A stretch of 64,000 bases of DNA from Usitatibacter rugosus (GCF_013003965.1 NZ_CP053069.1:3813419-3877418), one strand, 5' to 3'. Positions 1 to 8,690 are shown, counted from the first letter of the stretch. Program-made: numbers and translations. The notes: generated by a model from the letters alone, not told the origin.

Positions 1-633
1 GACCACGAAAATCGCTCCTGCGGCGGCCACGGCGTACTTCGTCGCGGGCGCGAATTGCTGCGTGAATCCGGCGATGGCGCCATCTTCCCAGGCCATCTCG
101 CCGGCGACGAAGCCCAGCAGGCCGGCGCCGATGGTGATGATGATCGGCCAGCGCTCCATCACCTTCAGCAGCAGCGTGGCGCCGAAGATGACGAGGGGGA
201 TCGAGATGCCGAGGCCGATCATGAGCAGGCCCCAGTGCCCGCCCGCGGCGGCCGCGACGGCGATCACGTTGTCCAGGCTCATCACGAGGTCGGCGATCAG
301 GATGACGCGGATCGCGACCATGAGGTTGTTGGACGATTCGATGTGCTCCTCGCCGTCCTCGGGCAGGAGCAGCTTCACGCCGATCCACAGCAGCAGGACC
401 GAGCCGATCAGCTTCAACCAGTGCAGCTCGAGCAGCGCCACCGCGAAGAGCGTGAGCACGATCCGCATGATGATCGCGGCGCCCGAGCCCCAGATGATGG
501 CCTGCTTCTGCTGGCGTGGCGGCAGCGAACGCGCGGCAAGCGCGATCACCACGGCGTTGTCGCCGGAGAGCACGATGTTCACGCCGATGATCTTCAGCAG
601 CGCGGTCCAGAATTCAGCGGTCTCAATGCCCAT
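1..633 (-). CDS. TerC family integral membrane protein (partial, runs off left edge)
   Basis: Membrane protein of the TerC/YjbE family, linked in several bacteria to metal (tellurite, manganese) handling; the substrate here is unknown. The 211 visible residues are the N-terminal part and have no stop before the window edge. ATG at 633 gives MGIETAEFWTALLKIIGVN. The family's acidic intramembrane motifs are present: SGDNAVV at residues 23-29 and MSLDNV at 118-123. About five hydrophobic helices are visible, with a hydrophilic loop PEDGEEHIESS at about 91-101. It is transcribed away from the transglycosylase gene. The family call is firm; the exact role is not. Confidence 0.88.
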   Translation of the reverse strand, partial: MGIETAEFWTALLKIIGVNIVLSGDNAVVIALAARSLPPRQQKQAIIWGSGAAIIMRIVLTLFAVALLELHWLKLIGSVLLLWIGVKLLLPEDGEEHIESSNNLMVAIRVILIADLVMSLDNVIAVAAAAGGHWGLLMIGLGISIPLVIFGATLLLKVMERWPIIITIGAGLLGFVAGEMAWEDGAIAGFTQQFAPATKYAVAAAGAIFVV

Positions 634-706
634 GGCGATTGTGTGCTTCCGAGTAAAGCGGGGGCTTATAATTTTACGCGTTAACGGCGAAAGGTAGTGA
701 CCGAGC
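634..706. promoter_or_regulatory. divergent intergenic region between terC-like gene and slt
   Basis: This 73 bp gap separates two divergent genes and must hold both promoters. A perfect TATAAT lies at 667-672 on the plus strand, about 35 bp before the transglycosylase start; no convincing -35 box sits 17 bp upstream of it. AAGG at 691-694 is a possible ribosome binding site for the GTG at 707. Confidence 0.35.
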
Positions 707-2674
707 GTGGGATTCACCTTGACTTGCATCAAGACCGCCGTGCGACTGCTCGCATGCTGCACTGCACTCAGCGCGTCCATTGCGTTCGCGGATGCGCTCG
801 ATGCCGACGTGATCGCCGCGAAGGAAGCCTCGCGCACCGGCAACGTGAGGGCGCTCGAGGCCGCGAAGGCGAAGCTTGCGGGACACCTGCTCGAAGCCTA
901 CCCAACTTACTGGCTGCTGAACGCGCCGCTCGAACGCGCCGATCCCGCCCAGGTGCAAACCTTCCTCGCGCGCCATGCCGACTCGCCGCTCGCCGACGCG
1001 CTTCGCCGCGACTGGCTGAAGCAGCTCGGCGCCACCGGGTCGTGGGACGCGTTCCGTGCGGAATATCCGCGCCTCGTGGGCGAGGACATCGACATCACGT
1101 GCTACGCCTACCGGGCGCGCCTCGCGGCGGGCGATGCCGAGGTCTTCACGGAAGCGCGCTCGCTCTTCCTCGCGGGGCGCGAGGCGAGCGCCAGCTGCGA
1201 TCCGGTCTTCGCCGCGCTCGCCGACGGCAAGCACATCGGCCCGCCCGAAGTCTTCGAGCGCCTGCGCAAGCTCCTCGCGGCCAACGCCATGCGCGACGCC
1301 AAGCGCACCAACGCGCTGTTGCCCGCGGGCCAGCAGTTCAACGACAAGACGCTCGACCGAGCGGGGTCGGACCCCGCGAAGTTCCTCGCGCACGAGAAGT
1401 CGCCGATCTTCAACCGCGCCACGAAGGAGCTCGTGATCTACGCCGTGGCGCGCCTCGCGCGGAGCAAGCCCGAGGAGGCCGCGGATCGCCTCGTGGCCGT
1501 GGCGGGCCGCCTGGGTCCCGACGAGCTCCGTTACGCGTGGGGCCAGCTCGCTTTCCAGGCGGCGATGATCCACCACCCTCGCGCGCTCGCCTGGTACGCC
1601 GAAGCGGGGGACGCGCCGCTCACCGACGCGCAGCTCGCGTGGAAGGCGCGCGCGGCGCTGCGCGCCGGCGAATGGAAGACCGTCCTCGCGGCCATCCAGG
1701 CGCTCTCGCCCGAGGAGGCGCGTGACGGAGCGTGGCGCTACTGGCGCGCCCGGGCGCTCCGCGAGCTGGGGAGCCCCGAAGCCGCGCAAGCCCTGCTCAC
1801 GACACTCGTGCGCGAGCCCAACTTCTATGGATTGCTCGCGGCGGACCAGCTGGGCCTTTCGGCCGCGCCGGCCTGGGAGGGCTACAAGCCCACGGAGGCC
1901 GACCTCGCTCGCGTTCGCGCCATGCCCGGCATCCAGCGTGCGCTCACGCTCTATCGGCTGGACCTCGACACCGAGGCGTTCCGGGAGTGGTTCTTCGCGG
2001 TGCGGTCGCTCTCCGACCCCGACCTCCTCGCGGCCGCGGAGCTGGCGCGCCAGGCGGGCGAGCCGGACCGCGCGATCAACGCGGCCGACCGCACCGTGGC
2101 CGTTCACGATTTCGGCCAGCGCTATCCGGTCCCGCATCGCGACGCGCTCGCGGCCGCCTCGAAGGTCAACGGCGTCGACGAGGCGTGGATGTACGGGATC
2201 ATTCGCCAGGAAAGCCGCTTCGTGTCCGAAGCGCGCTCGCGTGTCGGCGCCACCGGCCTCATGCAGCTCATGCCCTCGACGGCGCGCTGGGTCGCGCGGC
2301 AGATGTCGATGCCGTCGTTCACGCCCGCAATGCTGAGCAAGCCCGAGGTCAACGTGCAGATGGGTACGTACTACTTCAAGCGCGTGATGGGCGACCTGGG
2401 CGGCGACCCGGTGCTCGCGACCGCCGCGTACAACGCCGGGCCGGGGCGCGCGAAGCGCTGGCGCGACGCGAAGCCGCTCGAAGGCGCGATCTACGCGGAG
2501 ACGATCCCCTTTCCCGAGACGCGCGACTACGTGAAGAAGGTGCTCGCCAATACCTGGTTCTACACGAGCCGGCTCACCGGCAAGACCACGAGCATGGTCA
2601 ACCTCGCGGGCACGGTGCCGGGGCGCGGCGCCACCGATGCGGCGGACGCGGCGCTGGCCGCGGCCGTGCCCTGA
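707..2674 (+). CDS. slt: soluble lytic murein transglycosylase (Slt70-like)
   Basis: Cleaves the MurNAc-GlcNAc bond of peptidoglycan in the periplasm, forming 1,6-anhydromuropeptides. The protein has 655 residues, close to Slt70. GTG at 707 is preceded by AAGG and starts a signal peptide (ends near ASIAFA/DA; an overlapping LLAC could be read as a lipobox but the Sec reading is simpler). Residues ~40-460 are the alpha-helical superhelix. The C-terminal lysozyme-like domain carries IIRQESRF with catalytic Glu502, then GATGLMQLMPSTA and TAAYNAGPGR. The stop is 10 bp before the next GTG, so the two genes are probably cotranscribed. Confidence 0.93.
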   Translation: MGFTLTCIKTAVRLLACCTALSASIAFADALDADVIAAKEASRTGNVRALEAAKAKLAGHLLEAYPTYWLLNAPLERADPAQVQTFLARHADSPLADALRRDWLKQLGATGSWDAFRAEYPRLVGEDIDITCYAYRARLAAGDAEVFTEARSLFLAGREASASCDPVFAALADGKHIGPPEVFERLRKLLAANAMRDAKRTNALLPAGQQFNDKTLDRAGSDPAKFLAHEKSPIFNRATKELVIYAVARLARSKPEEAADRLVAVAGRLGPDELRYAWGQLAFQAAMIHHPRALAWYAEAGDAPLTDAQLAWKARAALRAGEWKTVLAAIQALSPEEARDGAWRYWRARALRELGSPEAAQALLTTLVREPNFYGLLAADQLGLSAAPAWEGYKPTEADLARVRAMPGIQRALTLYRLDLDTEAFREWFFAVRSLSDPDLLAAAELARQAGEPDRAINAADRTVAVHDFGQRYPVPHRDALAAASKVNGVDEAWMYGIIRQESRFVSEARSRVGATGLMQLMPSTARWVARQMSMPSFTPAMLSKPEVNVQMGTYYFKRVMGDLGGDPVLATAAYNAGPGRAKRWRDAKPLEGAIYAETIPFPETRDYVKKVLANTWFYTSRLTGKTTSMVNLAGTVPGRGATDAADAALAAAVP

Positions 2675-2684
2675 GGAGCGCGCC

Positions 2685-3635
2685 GTGCAACCGCGCACGA
2701 TCGCACTCGTCGGCGGCACCGGCTTCGTCGGGCGAGCGCTGGGCGAGCGCCTCACCGAGCGCGGCAAGGCGCTGCGCGTGCTCACGCGCCGGCTCACCAA
2801 TGCTTCGAGCCTGCTGATCTACCCGATGATGGATGTGCGCGTGGGCAACTCGCTCGATGTCGAGTTCCTTTCGCGCGCTTTCGACGGTGTCGACGCCGTC
2901 GTGAACCTGGCGGGCATTCTCCACGAGCGCGGCGGCCAGACCTTCCAGTCGGTGCACGTGGATCTTCCGCGGCGCCTGGCCAACGCATGCCGCGCCGCGG
3001 GCGTGCGCCGCATGGTGCACATGAGTGCGCTCGGCGCCGCGGAGAACGCTCCGAGCGAATACCTTCGCAGCAAGGCGCTCGGGGAGAAGGCGGTCGTCCA
3101 GGGTGCCGGCGACGGCATCGGCGTCACGATCGTCCGCCCCTCCGTGATCTTCGGCCGCCATGACGCGTTCGTGAACCGCTTCGCCGCGATGGCGAGGGTC
3201 TTCCCGGTGATTCCGCTGCCCGGGGCCGAGGCGCGCTTCCAGCCGATCTGGGTGGAAGACGTCGCGCGCGTGATCGCCCTCGCCCTGGACGACGGCGGCA
3301 CGGCGGGCAAGTCGTACAACCTCTGCGGACCGAAGCCCTATGCGCTGCGCGAGATCGTCGAGCTCGCGGCGCTCTACAGCGGCCACCCGCGGCGCGTCAT
3401 CGCCGTGCCCGATTGGGCTGCGCGCCTGCAGGCCGCGGTGCTCGAGCACTTGCCGGGGCCGCTGCTCACGCGCGACAACCTGCGTTCGATGGAAGTGCCG
3501 AACGTGTGCGACGGGCCTTTCCCCGACCGCTTCGGCTTCGCGCCCTCCGCGCTCGAGTCCGTCGCGCCCCAGTACCTTGCCGACGCGAGCCCGCGCGGCC
3601 GCTACGACCGCTACCGCTTCCGGGCCGGGAGGTAG
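2685..3635 (+). CDS. NAD(P)-dependent epimerase/dehydratase, complex I NDUFA9 subunit-like
   Basis: Atypical short-chain reductase of the NmrA/NDUFA9 type, which binds NAD(P)H; bacterial members have no firmly known substrate. The GTG at 2685 is preferred over an upstream in-frame ATG inside slt because GAGGAG lies just before it (2673-2678) and the protein then begins at once with the Rossmann strand and VGGTGFVG (residues ~8-15). VHMSALGA and a catalytic-like YLRSKALGEK follow. It has 316 residues, normal for the family. It lies between slt and cca in a co-directional run with gaps of 3-10 bp. Confidence 0.87.
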   Translation: MQPRTIALVGGTGFVGRALGERLTERGKALRVLTRRLTNASSLLIYPMMDVRVGNSLDVEFLSRAFDGVDAVVNLAGILHERGGQTFQSVHVDLPRRLANACRAAGVRRMVHMSALGAAENAPSEYLRSKALGEKAVVQGAGDGIGVTIVRPSVIFGRHDAFVNRFAAMARVFPVIPLPGAEARFQPIWVEDVARVIALALDDGGTAGKSYNLCGPKPYALREIVELAALYSGHPRRVIAVPDWAARLQAAVLEHLPGPLLTRDNLRSMEVPNVCDGPFPDRFGFAPSALESVAPQYLADASPRGRYDRYRFRAGR

Positions 3636-3638
3636 CGC

Positions 3639-4745
3639 GTGAAGTCCTACGTGGTGGGCGGCGCCGTTCGCGACGAGCTGCTCGGCATGCCGGTGCAGGA
3701 TCGCGACCATGTCGTGGTCGGCGCGTCACCCGAGGAAATGGTGCGCAACGGCTTCCGGCCGGTCGGCGCCGACTTCCCGGTCTTCCTGCATCCCGAGACA
3801 CAAGAGGAGTACGCGCTCGCGCGAACCGAGCGCAAGACCGCGCCGGGCTACAAGGGCTTCACCTTCCATGCTTCGCCCGACGTGACGCTCGAGGAAGACC
3901 TCCTGCGCCGCGACCTCACCATCAACGCGATGGCGCGCGGCGAGGATGGCGTGCTCGTCGATCCGCATGGCGGCGAGCGCGATCTCCGCGCGGGTGTCCT
4001 TCGTCATGTGAGCCCTGCCTTCGGCGAGGATCCGGTGCGGATCCTCCGCGTCGCCCGCTTCGCGGCGCGCTTCGGTTTCGCGGTCGCGCCCGAGACGATG
4101 GCGATGATGCGGGAGATGGTCGCGCGGGGCGAAGCCGATGCGCTGGTGCCCGAGCGGGTGTGGCAGGAGATCGCGCGCGGCCTGATGGAGCGCTCGCCAT
4201 CGCGCATGCTCGCGGTGCTGCTCGAATCCGGAGCCCTGGGACGCGTCCTGCCCGAGCTCGAGCGTGCCGAGTCGGCGAATCCCGGCGCCCTGGAGCAGCT
4301 CGCATCCCGGCTCGACCGGGCCGCCGCGAACGAGGCGCCGCTGGCTTCCCGCTATGCCGCGCTGCTCCTGGACCTCACGCCAGAATCCGCTGCCGCCGTC
4401 TCGACGCGCGTGAACGCCCCCGGCGATTGCCGCGACCTCGCGGTGTTGGCCACGCGCGAGCGCGCTTTCCTTTCGAATCCCGGCGACGTCGTCGCCGAGC
4501 AGTGGCTGGCGTTGCTCGAGCGCGCGGATGCCTTCCGCCGGCCCGAACGCCTGGGCCTGCTGGCGAAAGTGGCCGCGGCGGATTCCCGCGAGCCCCAGAT
4601 GGCCGAGCAATTGCGAATCGCGATGGACCGCGTGCTCGCGGCCGCGCGCACGGTGGATGCGGGCGCGGTTTCCCGCGAGCATCCCGGCGACATCCCCGGC
4701 GCCATCCGGCGCGCTCGCCTCGCCGCGATCGCCGCGGCCGAGTAG
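3639..4745 (+). CDS. cca: tRNA nucleotidyltransferase (CCA-adding enzyme), HD domain degenerate
   Basis: Adds or repairs the 3' CCA of tRNA in the cytoplasm. Starts at GTG 3639, three bases after the previous stop. The class II nucleotidyltransferase head is intact: GGAVRDELLG (7-16), the catalytic DRD at 22-24, RRDLTINAMA (~89-98) and GEDPVRILRVARFAARFGF (~129-147). The protein is 368 residues, shorter than the ~410 residues of multifunctional gammaproteobacterial Cca. Where those enzymes carry an HD phosphohydrolase motif, this protein reads RYAALLLDLTPE and then goes straight to a CRDLA segment, so the HD metal site appears lost. Nucleotidyl transfer should remain; the 2',3'-phosphatase side activity should not. 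Confidence 0.9.
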   Translation: MKSYVVGGAVRDELLGMPVQDRDHVVVGASPEEMVRNGFRPVGADFPVFLHPETQEEYALARTERKTAPGYKGFTFHASPDVTLEEDLLRRDLTINAMARGEDGVLVDPHGGERDLRAGVLRHVSPAFGEDPVRILRVARFAARFGFAVAPETMAMMREMVARGEADALVPERVWQEIARGLMERSPSRMLAVLLESGALGRVLPELERAESANPGALEQLASRLDRAAANEAPLASRYAALLLDLTPESAAAVSTRVNAPGDCRDLAVLATRERAFLSNPGDVVAEQWLALLERADAFRRPERLGLLAKVAAADSREPQMAEQLRIAMDRVLAAARTVDAGAVSREHPGDIPGAIRRARLAAIAAAE

Positions 4746-4780
4746 AAACAAAAAGCCCCCGGCCTACGGCCAGGGGCAAC
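4746..4780 (-). terminator. Rho-independent terminator of the phasin gene
   Basis: Read on the minus strand, GCCCCTGGCC-GTA-GGCCGGGGGC forms a strong stem followed by TTTTTGTTT. It sits about 25 bp after the phasin stop and directly after the cca stop on the other strand, so it may slow transcription from both sides. Confidence 0.85.
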
Positions 4781-4804
4781 ATTCCATCGGGGGAACTTCA
4801 GGAA

Positions 4805-5356
4805 TTACTTGCGCTTCGACTTGGCGGTGGCCTTCGTCGTGGCTTTCTTGACGGTCGCGACGTTCTGCTCGACGGCCCGGCCGACGTTGTCGTAGAACGT
4901 CTTGTTCATCGACACGGCGTTGTCATAGGCGCTCTGCGCGGCGGCGAAGGCGGACTTCACGTTGCCGATGACGGTCTCGGAGCCGGCGGGCGCGTACTTG
5001 AACGCCTCTTCCAGCGCGGCGACGGCGGCCTGGTTGTACTCGGCGCCCTGCTTCTCGAACGCGCGCTTGAACTCGTCGCCGGTCTCGGACGCGGCTTCGA
5101 AGGCGCTGCGCGAAAGGGCGTAGGCGCGCTTCATCGCGGGCTCGACGGCCTGCGAGTTGATGGCGAAGATTTCCTGGACGTCGCGGGCACCGGCGAGCGA
5201 CTGGGCGTGGCTGGTGGCGAACTCGACGGATTCGCGCGCGCTGGTGAGGCCCAGCTCGGCGAGCTTCTCGGCGTTGGCGACGGACAGCTTGGCGAAGTAG
5301 GCGAACTGGTCGATCGCGGCTTCGTTGGCGGCGGTGACTTGGTCGATCTTGAACAT
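4805..5356 (-). CDS. phasin family protein (polyhydroxyalkanoate granule-associated)
   Basis: Small amphipathic helical protein that coats polyhydroxyalkanoate granules. ATG at 5356 (MFKIDQVTAANEAAIDQF) is chosen because GAGGAG stands 9 bp upstream; a longer in-frame start would add an unrelated leader. It has 183 residues, mostly Ala/Glu-rich heptad-like helix with the phasin_2 pattern (ANEAAIDQFAYFAKLSVANA, residues ~8-27), and a Lys/Thr/Ala-rich tail KKATTKATAKSKRK. It is single-gene, with its own promoter, probable operator and terminator. No PHA synthase gene is in the window. Confidence 0.92.
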   Translation of the reverse strand: MFKIDQVTAANEAAIDQFAYFAKLSVANAEKLAELGLTSARESVEFATSHAQSLAGARDVQEIFAINSQAVEPAMKRAYALSRSAFEAASETGDEFKRAFEKQGAEYNQAAVAALEEAFKYAPAGSETVIGNVKSAFAAAQSAYDNAVSMNKTFYDNVGRAVEQNVATVKKATTKATAKSKRK

Positions 5357-5394
5357 GGCGTGGCTCCTCGGGTCGGTGAATGGGTTTGCAGTGA

Positions 5395-5444
5395 ATTGCT
5401 GCACTGCACAAACTCCATTTTAGGCCATTCCCCGCCTAAGTCAA
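5395..5444 (-). promoter_or_regulatory. phasin sigma-70 promoter with probable PhaR-type operator
   Basis: On the minus strand, TTGACT (5444-5439), a 16 bp spacer and TAAAAT (5422-5417) make a good -35/-10 pair. The predicted start near 5410 lies inside TTGTGCAGTGCAGCAAT (5411-5395), a TGCA/GCAGC-rich palindromic motif. A sister site, TTGTTGCAGCGCAGCAT, lies at 5462-5478 on the plus strand. PhaR, the PHA-responsive repressor, is known to bind TGC/GCA-type repeats at phasin promoters; that PhaR is the ligand here is inference. Confidence 0.6.
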
Positions 5445-5509
5445 GGGGTTTAGGGACTATTTTGTTGCAGCGCAGCATGGCCCGGAAAATCAGGGGTTTA
5501 CGGCTGCCG

Positions 5510-5808
5510 CCTCCCTGCCTCTCGCTGCGCTCGACCCGCGGATGTACCCCTTGGAGGCCTGAAGAAAGGCGCCCGGAGGCGCCTTCAGGGTGAAGCATGG
5601 AACCGCCGATCCCCGCCGATAAAACCTTGGAGTCATCCCCGACTGGCGAGCGGTGGTTCATCCTTCATCGTCTCGCCGCCACGTGTGACCCATAAGGGTT
5701 TCATCGGCGGGGATCGGCGGTTCCAGGGTCGTAGCGAAAGCCCTCGCCAGAGGGCTTTGTGCTTTCCAACGGTGGCATCCGCGGGTAGAGGCGCAGCCGA
5801 CAAGCAGA
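5510..5808. repeat. pair of inverted ~125 bp structured repeats in the phasin-TAXI gap
   Basis: Two related copies face away from each other across a centre near 5640-5685. A perfect 22 bp arm, 5599-5620, recurs inverted at 5703-5724. Outward of each arm, after 54 or 51 bp, ATCCGCGGGT recurs (5534-5543 on minus, 5777-5786 on plus) followed by GAGCGCAGC or GAGGCGCAGC. Between these constant parts each copy has a hairpin of different sequence but equal 8 bp stem: AAGGCGCC/GGCGCCTT at 5566-5585 and AAAGCCCT/AGGGCTTT at 5737-5758. Constant ends with a covarying stem suggest a structured RNA or a dispersed DNA repeat. The rest of the 5357-5863 gap holds the phasin promoter and a terminator; no gene is seen. 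Confidence 0.7.
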
Positions 5809-5819
5809 TGCGAAGGCGC

Positions 5820-5848
5820 AAAAAAAGCCCGCCGAAGCGGGCTTTCGT
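5820..5848 (-). terminator. Rho-independent terminator of the TAXI gene
   Basis: On the minus strand GCCCGC-TTCG-GCGGGC is followed by seven T (5826-5820). It starts about 20 bp after the stop of the TAXI solute-binding protein. Confidence 0.92.
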
Positions 5849-5863
5849 GACAGGGGCGGAGGC

Positions 5864-6832
5864 CTACTGGACGGTGAGGCCCTTCTCCTTGAAGTACTTG
5901 AGCGCGCCCGGATGGAACGGGATCGGAGAGGCGCCCGTCATCTGGTTGCCCATCTCGAGGAACATGGCGTCCTTGTGCACCTTCACCAGCTCGTCCTTCT
6001 TCTCGAAGAGCGTCTTGGTGATCTCGTAGACCAGCTTCTCGTCGGCGTTGGCAGGCACCACCAGCAGGTTCCACACGTCGACGTTGGAGGTCTCGCGCGT
6101 TTCGCCCGGATAGGCGTTGGCGAGCACGCGGTTCTTCACGTAGATCGGGCCGTACTTCTTGCGCATGCCTTCGGCGCCGTCGCCGTGGTCGATCAGCTTG
6201 ATCTTCTTGCCGGGCGTGGCCGCGAGGTCGGTGATGGCCGGGGTCGGCACGCCGCCCACCCAGGTGAAGGCGTCGATCTTGCCGTCCTTGATGGCGTTCA
6301 CGCTCTCGGCGACCGAGAGGCGCTCGCGCGTGATGTCCTTGGCCGCGTCGATGCCGAAGGCCTCCAGCAAACGGTTGGACATCACCTCGGTGCCGCTCAC
6401 GGGCGCGCCCGTGGACACACGCTTGCCCTTGAGGTCGGTCATCTTGTTGACACCCGTGCCCTCCACCGTGACCACGTGCATGCGGTTCGGATAGAAGACG
6501 ACGAGGGTGCGAAGCGGCACCTTGTCCTTGAACTTGTCGAGGCCGTTGTAGGCGTCCCAGGCCGAGTCGGCCATGGTGAAGCCCATCTCCGACTTGCCGC
6601 TGCCCAGCAGCTGGAGGTTCGCGACCGAGCCGGCCGTCACTTCCGCCGTGGCGTCGACGCCGGGCACGTGCTTCGAGAGCACCGAGGCGATGCCGCCGCC
6701 CAGCGGGTAGTAGACGCCACCCGTGCCGCCCGTGCCGATGGAGATGCGCGTGCGCTTGTCCTGGGCCTGAACGGACGATGCGATGCCAAAAGTAACCATT
6801 GCGGCCAGTGCGGCCACGGCGATTCGTTTCAT
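5864..6832 (-). CDS. TAXI family TRAP transporter solute-binding protein
   Basis: Periplasmic substrate-binding component of a TRAP transporter of the TAXI type (TRAP-associated extracytoplasmic immunogenic protein). A signal peptide is clear (MKRIAVAALAAMVTFGIASS..., cleavage near VQA/QD). The mature part opens with the family's ISIGTGGTGGVYYPLGGGIA (residues ~31-50) and continues with NLQLLGSGKSEMGF and VSTGAPVSGTEV. It has 322 residues, normal length. The substrate is not predictable; other TAXI proteins bind dicarboxylates or amino acids. No TRAP membrane subunit is adjacent: the upstream neighbour is divergent pntA and the gene ends at its own terminator, so it is an orphan here. Confidence 0.92.
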   Translation of the reverse strand: MKRIAVAALAAMVTFGIASSVQAQDKRTRISIGTGGTGGVYYPLGGGIASVLSKHVPGVDATAEVTAGSVANLQLLGSGKSEMGFTMADSAWDAYNGLDKFKDKVPLRTLVVFYPNRMHVVTVEGTGVNKMTDLKGKRVSTGAPVSGTEVMSNRLLEAFGIDAAKDITRERLSVAESVNAIKDGKIDAFTWVGGVPTPAITDLAATPGKKIKLIDHGDGAEGMRKKYGPIYVKNRVLANAYPGETRETSNVDVWNLLVVPANADEKLVYEITKTLFEKKDELVKVHKDAMFLEMGNQMTGASPIPFHPGALKYFKEKGLTVQ

Positions 6833-7091
6833 TGCTTCTCGCTCCTAGGTTGGAGGCGCTTCGCGATACGAGCGCCTTGATTTTCCCCGATCCGCTTCGC
6901 CGCGGCATCCGTCCCGTCCGGTCTTGCGCCAAACGTGGGGTCCGGAATCGTCTAACATGAAAAAGTATCGGTGACTCCCCGAGGCAGAGTCAAGGAATCA
7001 AGGGAGGGGGAGAACGGATCCAGTAGAATCGGCCCCGGCACGCCGGCTTCGGCCCTACAACAAAATCGAAATCCCCCGAAAGGAAATGCGC

Positions 7092-8690
7092 ATGCCTCAA
7101 GTCATTGGCGTTCCCAAGGAGACGTTCCCGGGCGAGAAGCGCGTCGCCACCGTCCCCGACGTCATTCCCAAGCTTGCCAAGCTCGGCTTCAGCGTCATCG
7201 TGCAGTCGGGTGCGGGCGATGCGGCGAACGTGTCCGACGACGCGTATGTCGCGGCCGGCGCAAAGGTGGTCCCGGACGCCGCGGGCGTCTGGTCGGGCGC
7301 CGACATCATCTTGAAGGTGCGCGCTCCGAGCAAGGACGAGGCGAACCTGCTCCGCGAAGGGCAGACACTGGTCTCCTTCATCTGGCCGGCGCAGAACCCG
7401 GACCTGATGCAGAGCCTCGCCGCTCGCAAGGGTACGGTGCTCGCCATCGACTCGCTGCCGCGCACCCTGTCGCGCGCGCAGAAGATGGACGCACTCACCT
7501 CGATGGCGGGCGTGAGCGGCTACCGCGCGGTCATCGAGGCCGCCAACGCGTTCGGCCGCTTCTTCAACGGCCAGATCACCGCCGCGGGCAAGGTGCCGCC
7601 GGCGAAGGTGTTCATCGCCGGCGCCGGCGTGGCGGGCCTCGCCGCGGTCGGCACTGCCGCCAACATGGGCGCCATCGTGCGCGCCAACGACACCCGCGCC
7701 GAGGTGGCCGATCAAGTCGTGTCGCTCGGCGGCGAGTTCGTCAAGGTCGACTACCAGGAAGAAGGCTCGGGCGGCGGCGGCTACGCCAAGGTCATGAGCG
7801 AGGGCTTCCAGAAGGCGCAGCGCGAGATGTACGCGCAGCAGGCAAAGGACGCGGACATCATCATCACCACCGCGCTGATCCCGGGCAAGCCCGCGCCGAA
7901 GCTGATCACCGCCGAAATGGTGCGCTCGATGAAGCCGGGCAGCGTGATCGTCGACATGGCGGGCGAGCAGGGCGGCAACTGCGAGCTGACCGAGCCGGGC
8001 CAGGCCGTGGTGAAGCACGGCGTCACCATCATCGGCTACACCGACCTCGTCTCGCGCCTGGCCAAGCAGTCCTCGACGCTGTACTCCACCAACCTGTTCC
8101 GCGTCGTCGAGGAACTGTGCAAGACAAAGGACGGCGTCATCAACGTCAACATGGACGACGACGCCATCCGCGGCCTGACCGTGATCAAGGAAGGCGCGGT
8201 CACGTGGCCGCCCCCGCCGCCGAAGGTCTCGGCCGCACCCGCGCCCAAGCCCGCGCCCGTGGCCGTTCCCGAGAAGAAAGGCCATGGCCATGGCGCCAGC
8301 GGGGCACCGATGCCCGCGGGCAAGCTCACGGTGATGTTCGCCGTGGCGGCGGTGCTCTTCCTGCTCATCGGCACCTACGCGCCGCCCGCCTTCCTCGGAC
8401 ACTTCACCGTGTTCGTGCTCGGCTGCTTCGTCGGCTACCAGGTCGTGTGGAACGTGACGCCTGCGCTGCACACGCCGCTGATGAGCGTGACCAACGCCAT
8501 CAGCAGCATCATCATCATCGGGGCGCTGGTGCAGATCGCGCCGCCGCTCGTCGCCGCGGTTGCCGGCGAAGGGGCAAGGCCCGATGAGCTGATCAAGTGG
8601 CTCGCGGTCGCGGGCATTGCCCTCACGGCCATCAACATGTTCGGCGGCTTTGCGGTCACGCAACGCATGCTGTCCATGTTCCAGAAATAA
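7092..8690 (+). CDS. pntA: NAD(P) transhydrogenase subunit alpha
   Basis: Inner-membrane proton-translocating transhydrogenase that couples the proton gradient to hydride transfer between NADH and NADP+. ATG at 7092 is preferred to the ATG at 7086 because AAGGAA (7080-7085) leaves a 6 bp gap to 7092 but none to 7086. Residues ~1-375 are the NAD(H)-binding domain I ([15 protein letters not shown] near the start, [18 protein letters not shown] ~176-193). A Pro/Ala/Lys/His linker (WPPPPPK..., GHGHG) leads to four transmembrane helices (domain II) ending QRMLSMFQK. This is the unsplit E. coli-like form, not the alpha1/alpha2 form. pntB follows after 15 bp. Confidence 0.95.
   Translation: MPQVIGVPKETFPGEKRVATVPDVIPKLAKLGFSVIVQSGAGDAANVSDDAYVAAGAKVVPDAAGVWSGADIILKVRAPSKDEANLLREGQTLVSFIWPAQNPDLMQSLAARKGTVLAIDSLPRTLSRAQKMDALTSMAGVSGYRAVIEAANAFGRFFNGQITAAGKVPPAKVFIAGAGVAGLAAVGTAANMGAIVRANDTRAEVADQVVSLGGEFVKVDYQEEGSGGGGYAKVMSEGFQKAQREMYAQQAKDADIIITTALIPGKPAPKLITAEMVRSMKPGSVIVDMAGEQGGNCELTEPGQAVVKHGVTIIGYTDLVSRLAKQSSTLYSTNLFRVVEELCKTKDGVINVNMDDDAIRGLTVIKEGAVTWPPPPPKVSAAPAPKPAPVAVPEKKGHGHGASGAPMPAGKLTVMFAVAAVLFLLIGTYAPPAFLGHFTVFVLGCFVGYQVVWNVTPALHTPLMSVTNAISSIIIIGALVQIAPPLVAAVAGEGARPDELIKWLAVAGIALTAINMFGGFAVTQRMLSMFQK

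Noticed and set aside
674-2800. A ~700-codon minus-strand frame opposite slt
   Set aside because: Same cause: Arg/Val/Gly-rich translation without domains, opposite an intact lytic transglycosylase with its catalytic glutamate.
5633-5821. Small open frames in the phasin-TAXI gap (both strands)
   Set aside because: They run through the inverted repeats and the TAXI terminator, lack ribosome sites and show no protein-like composition.
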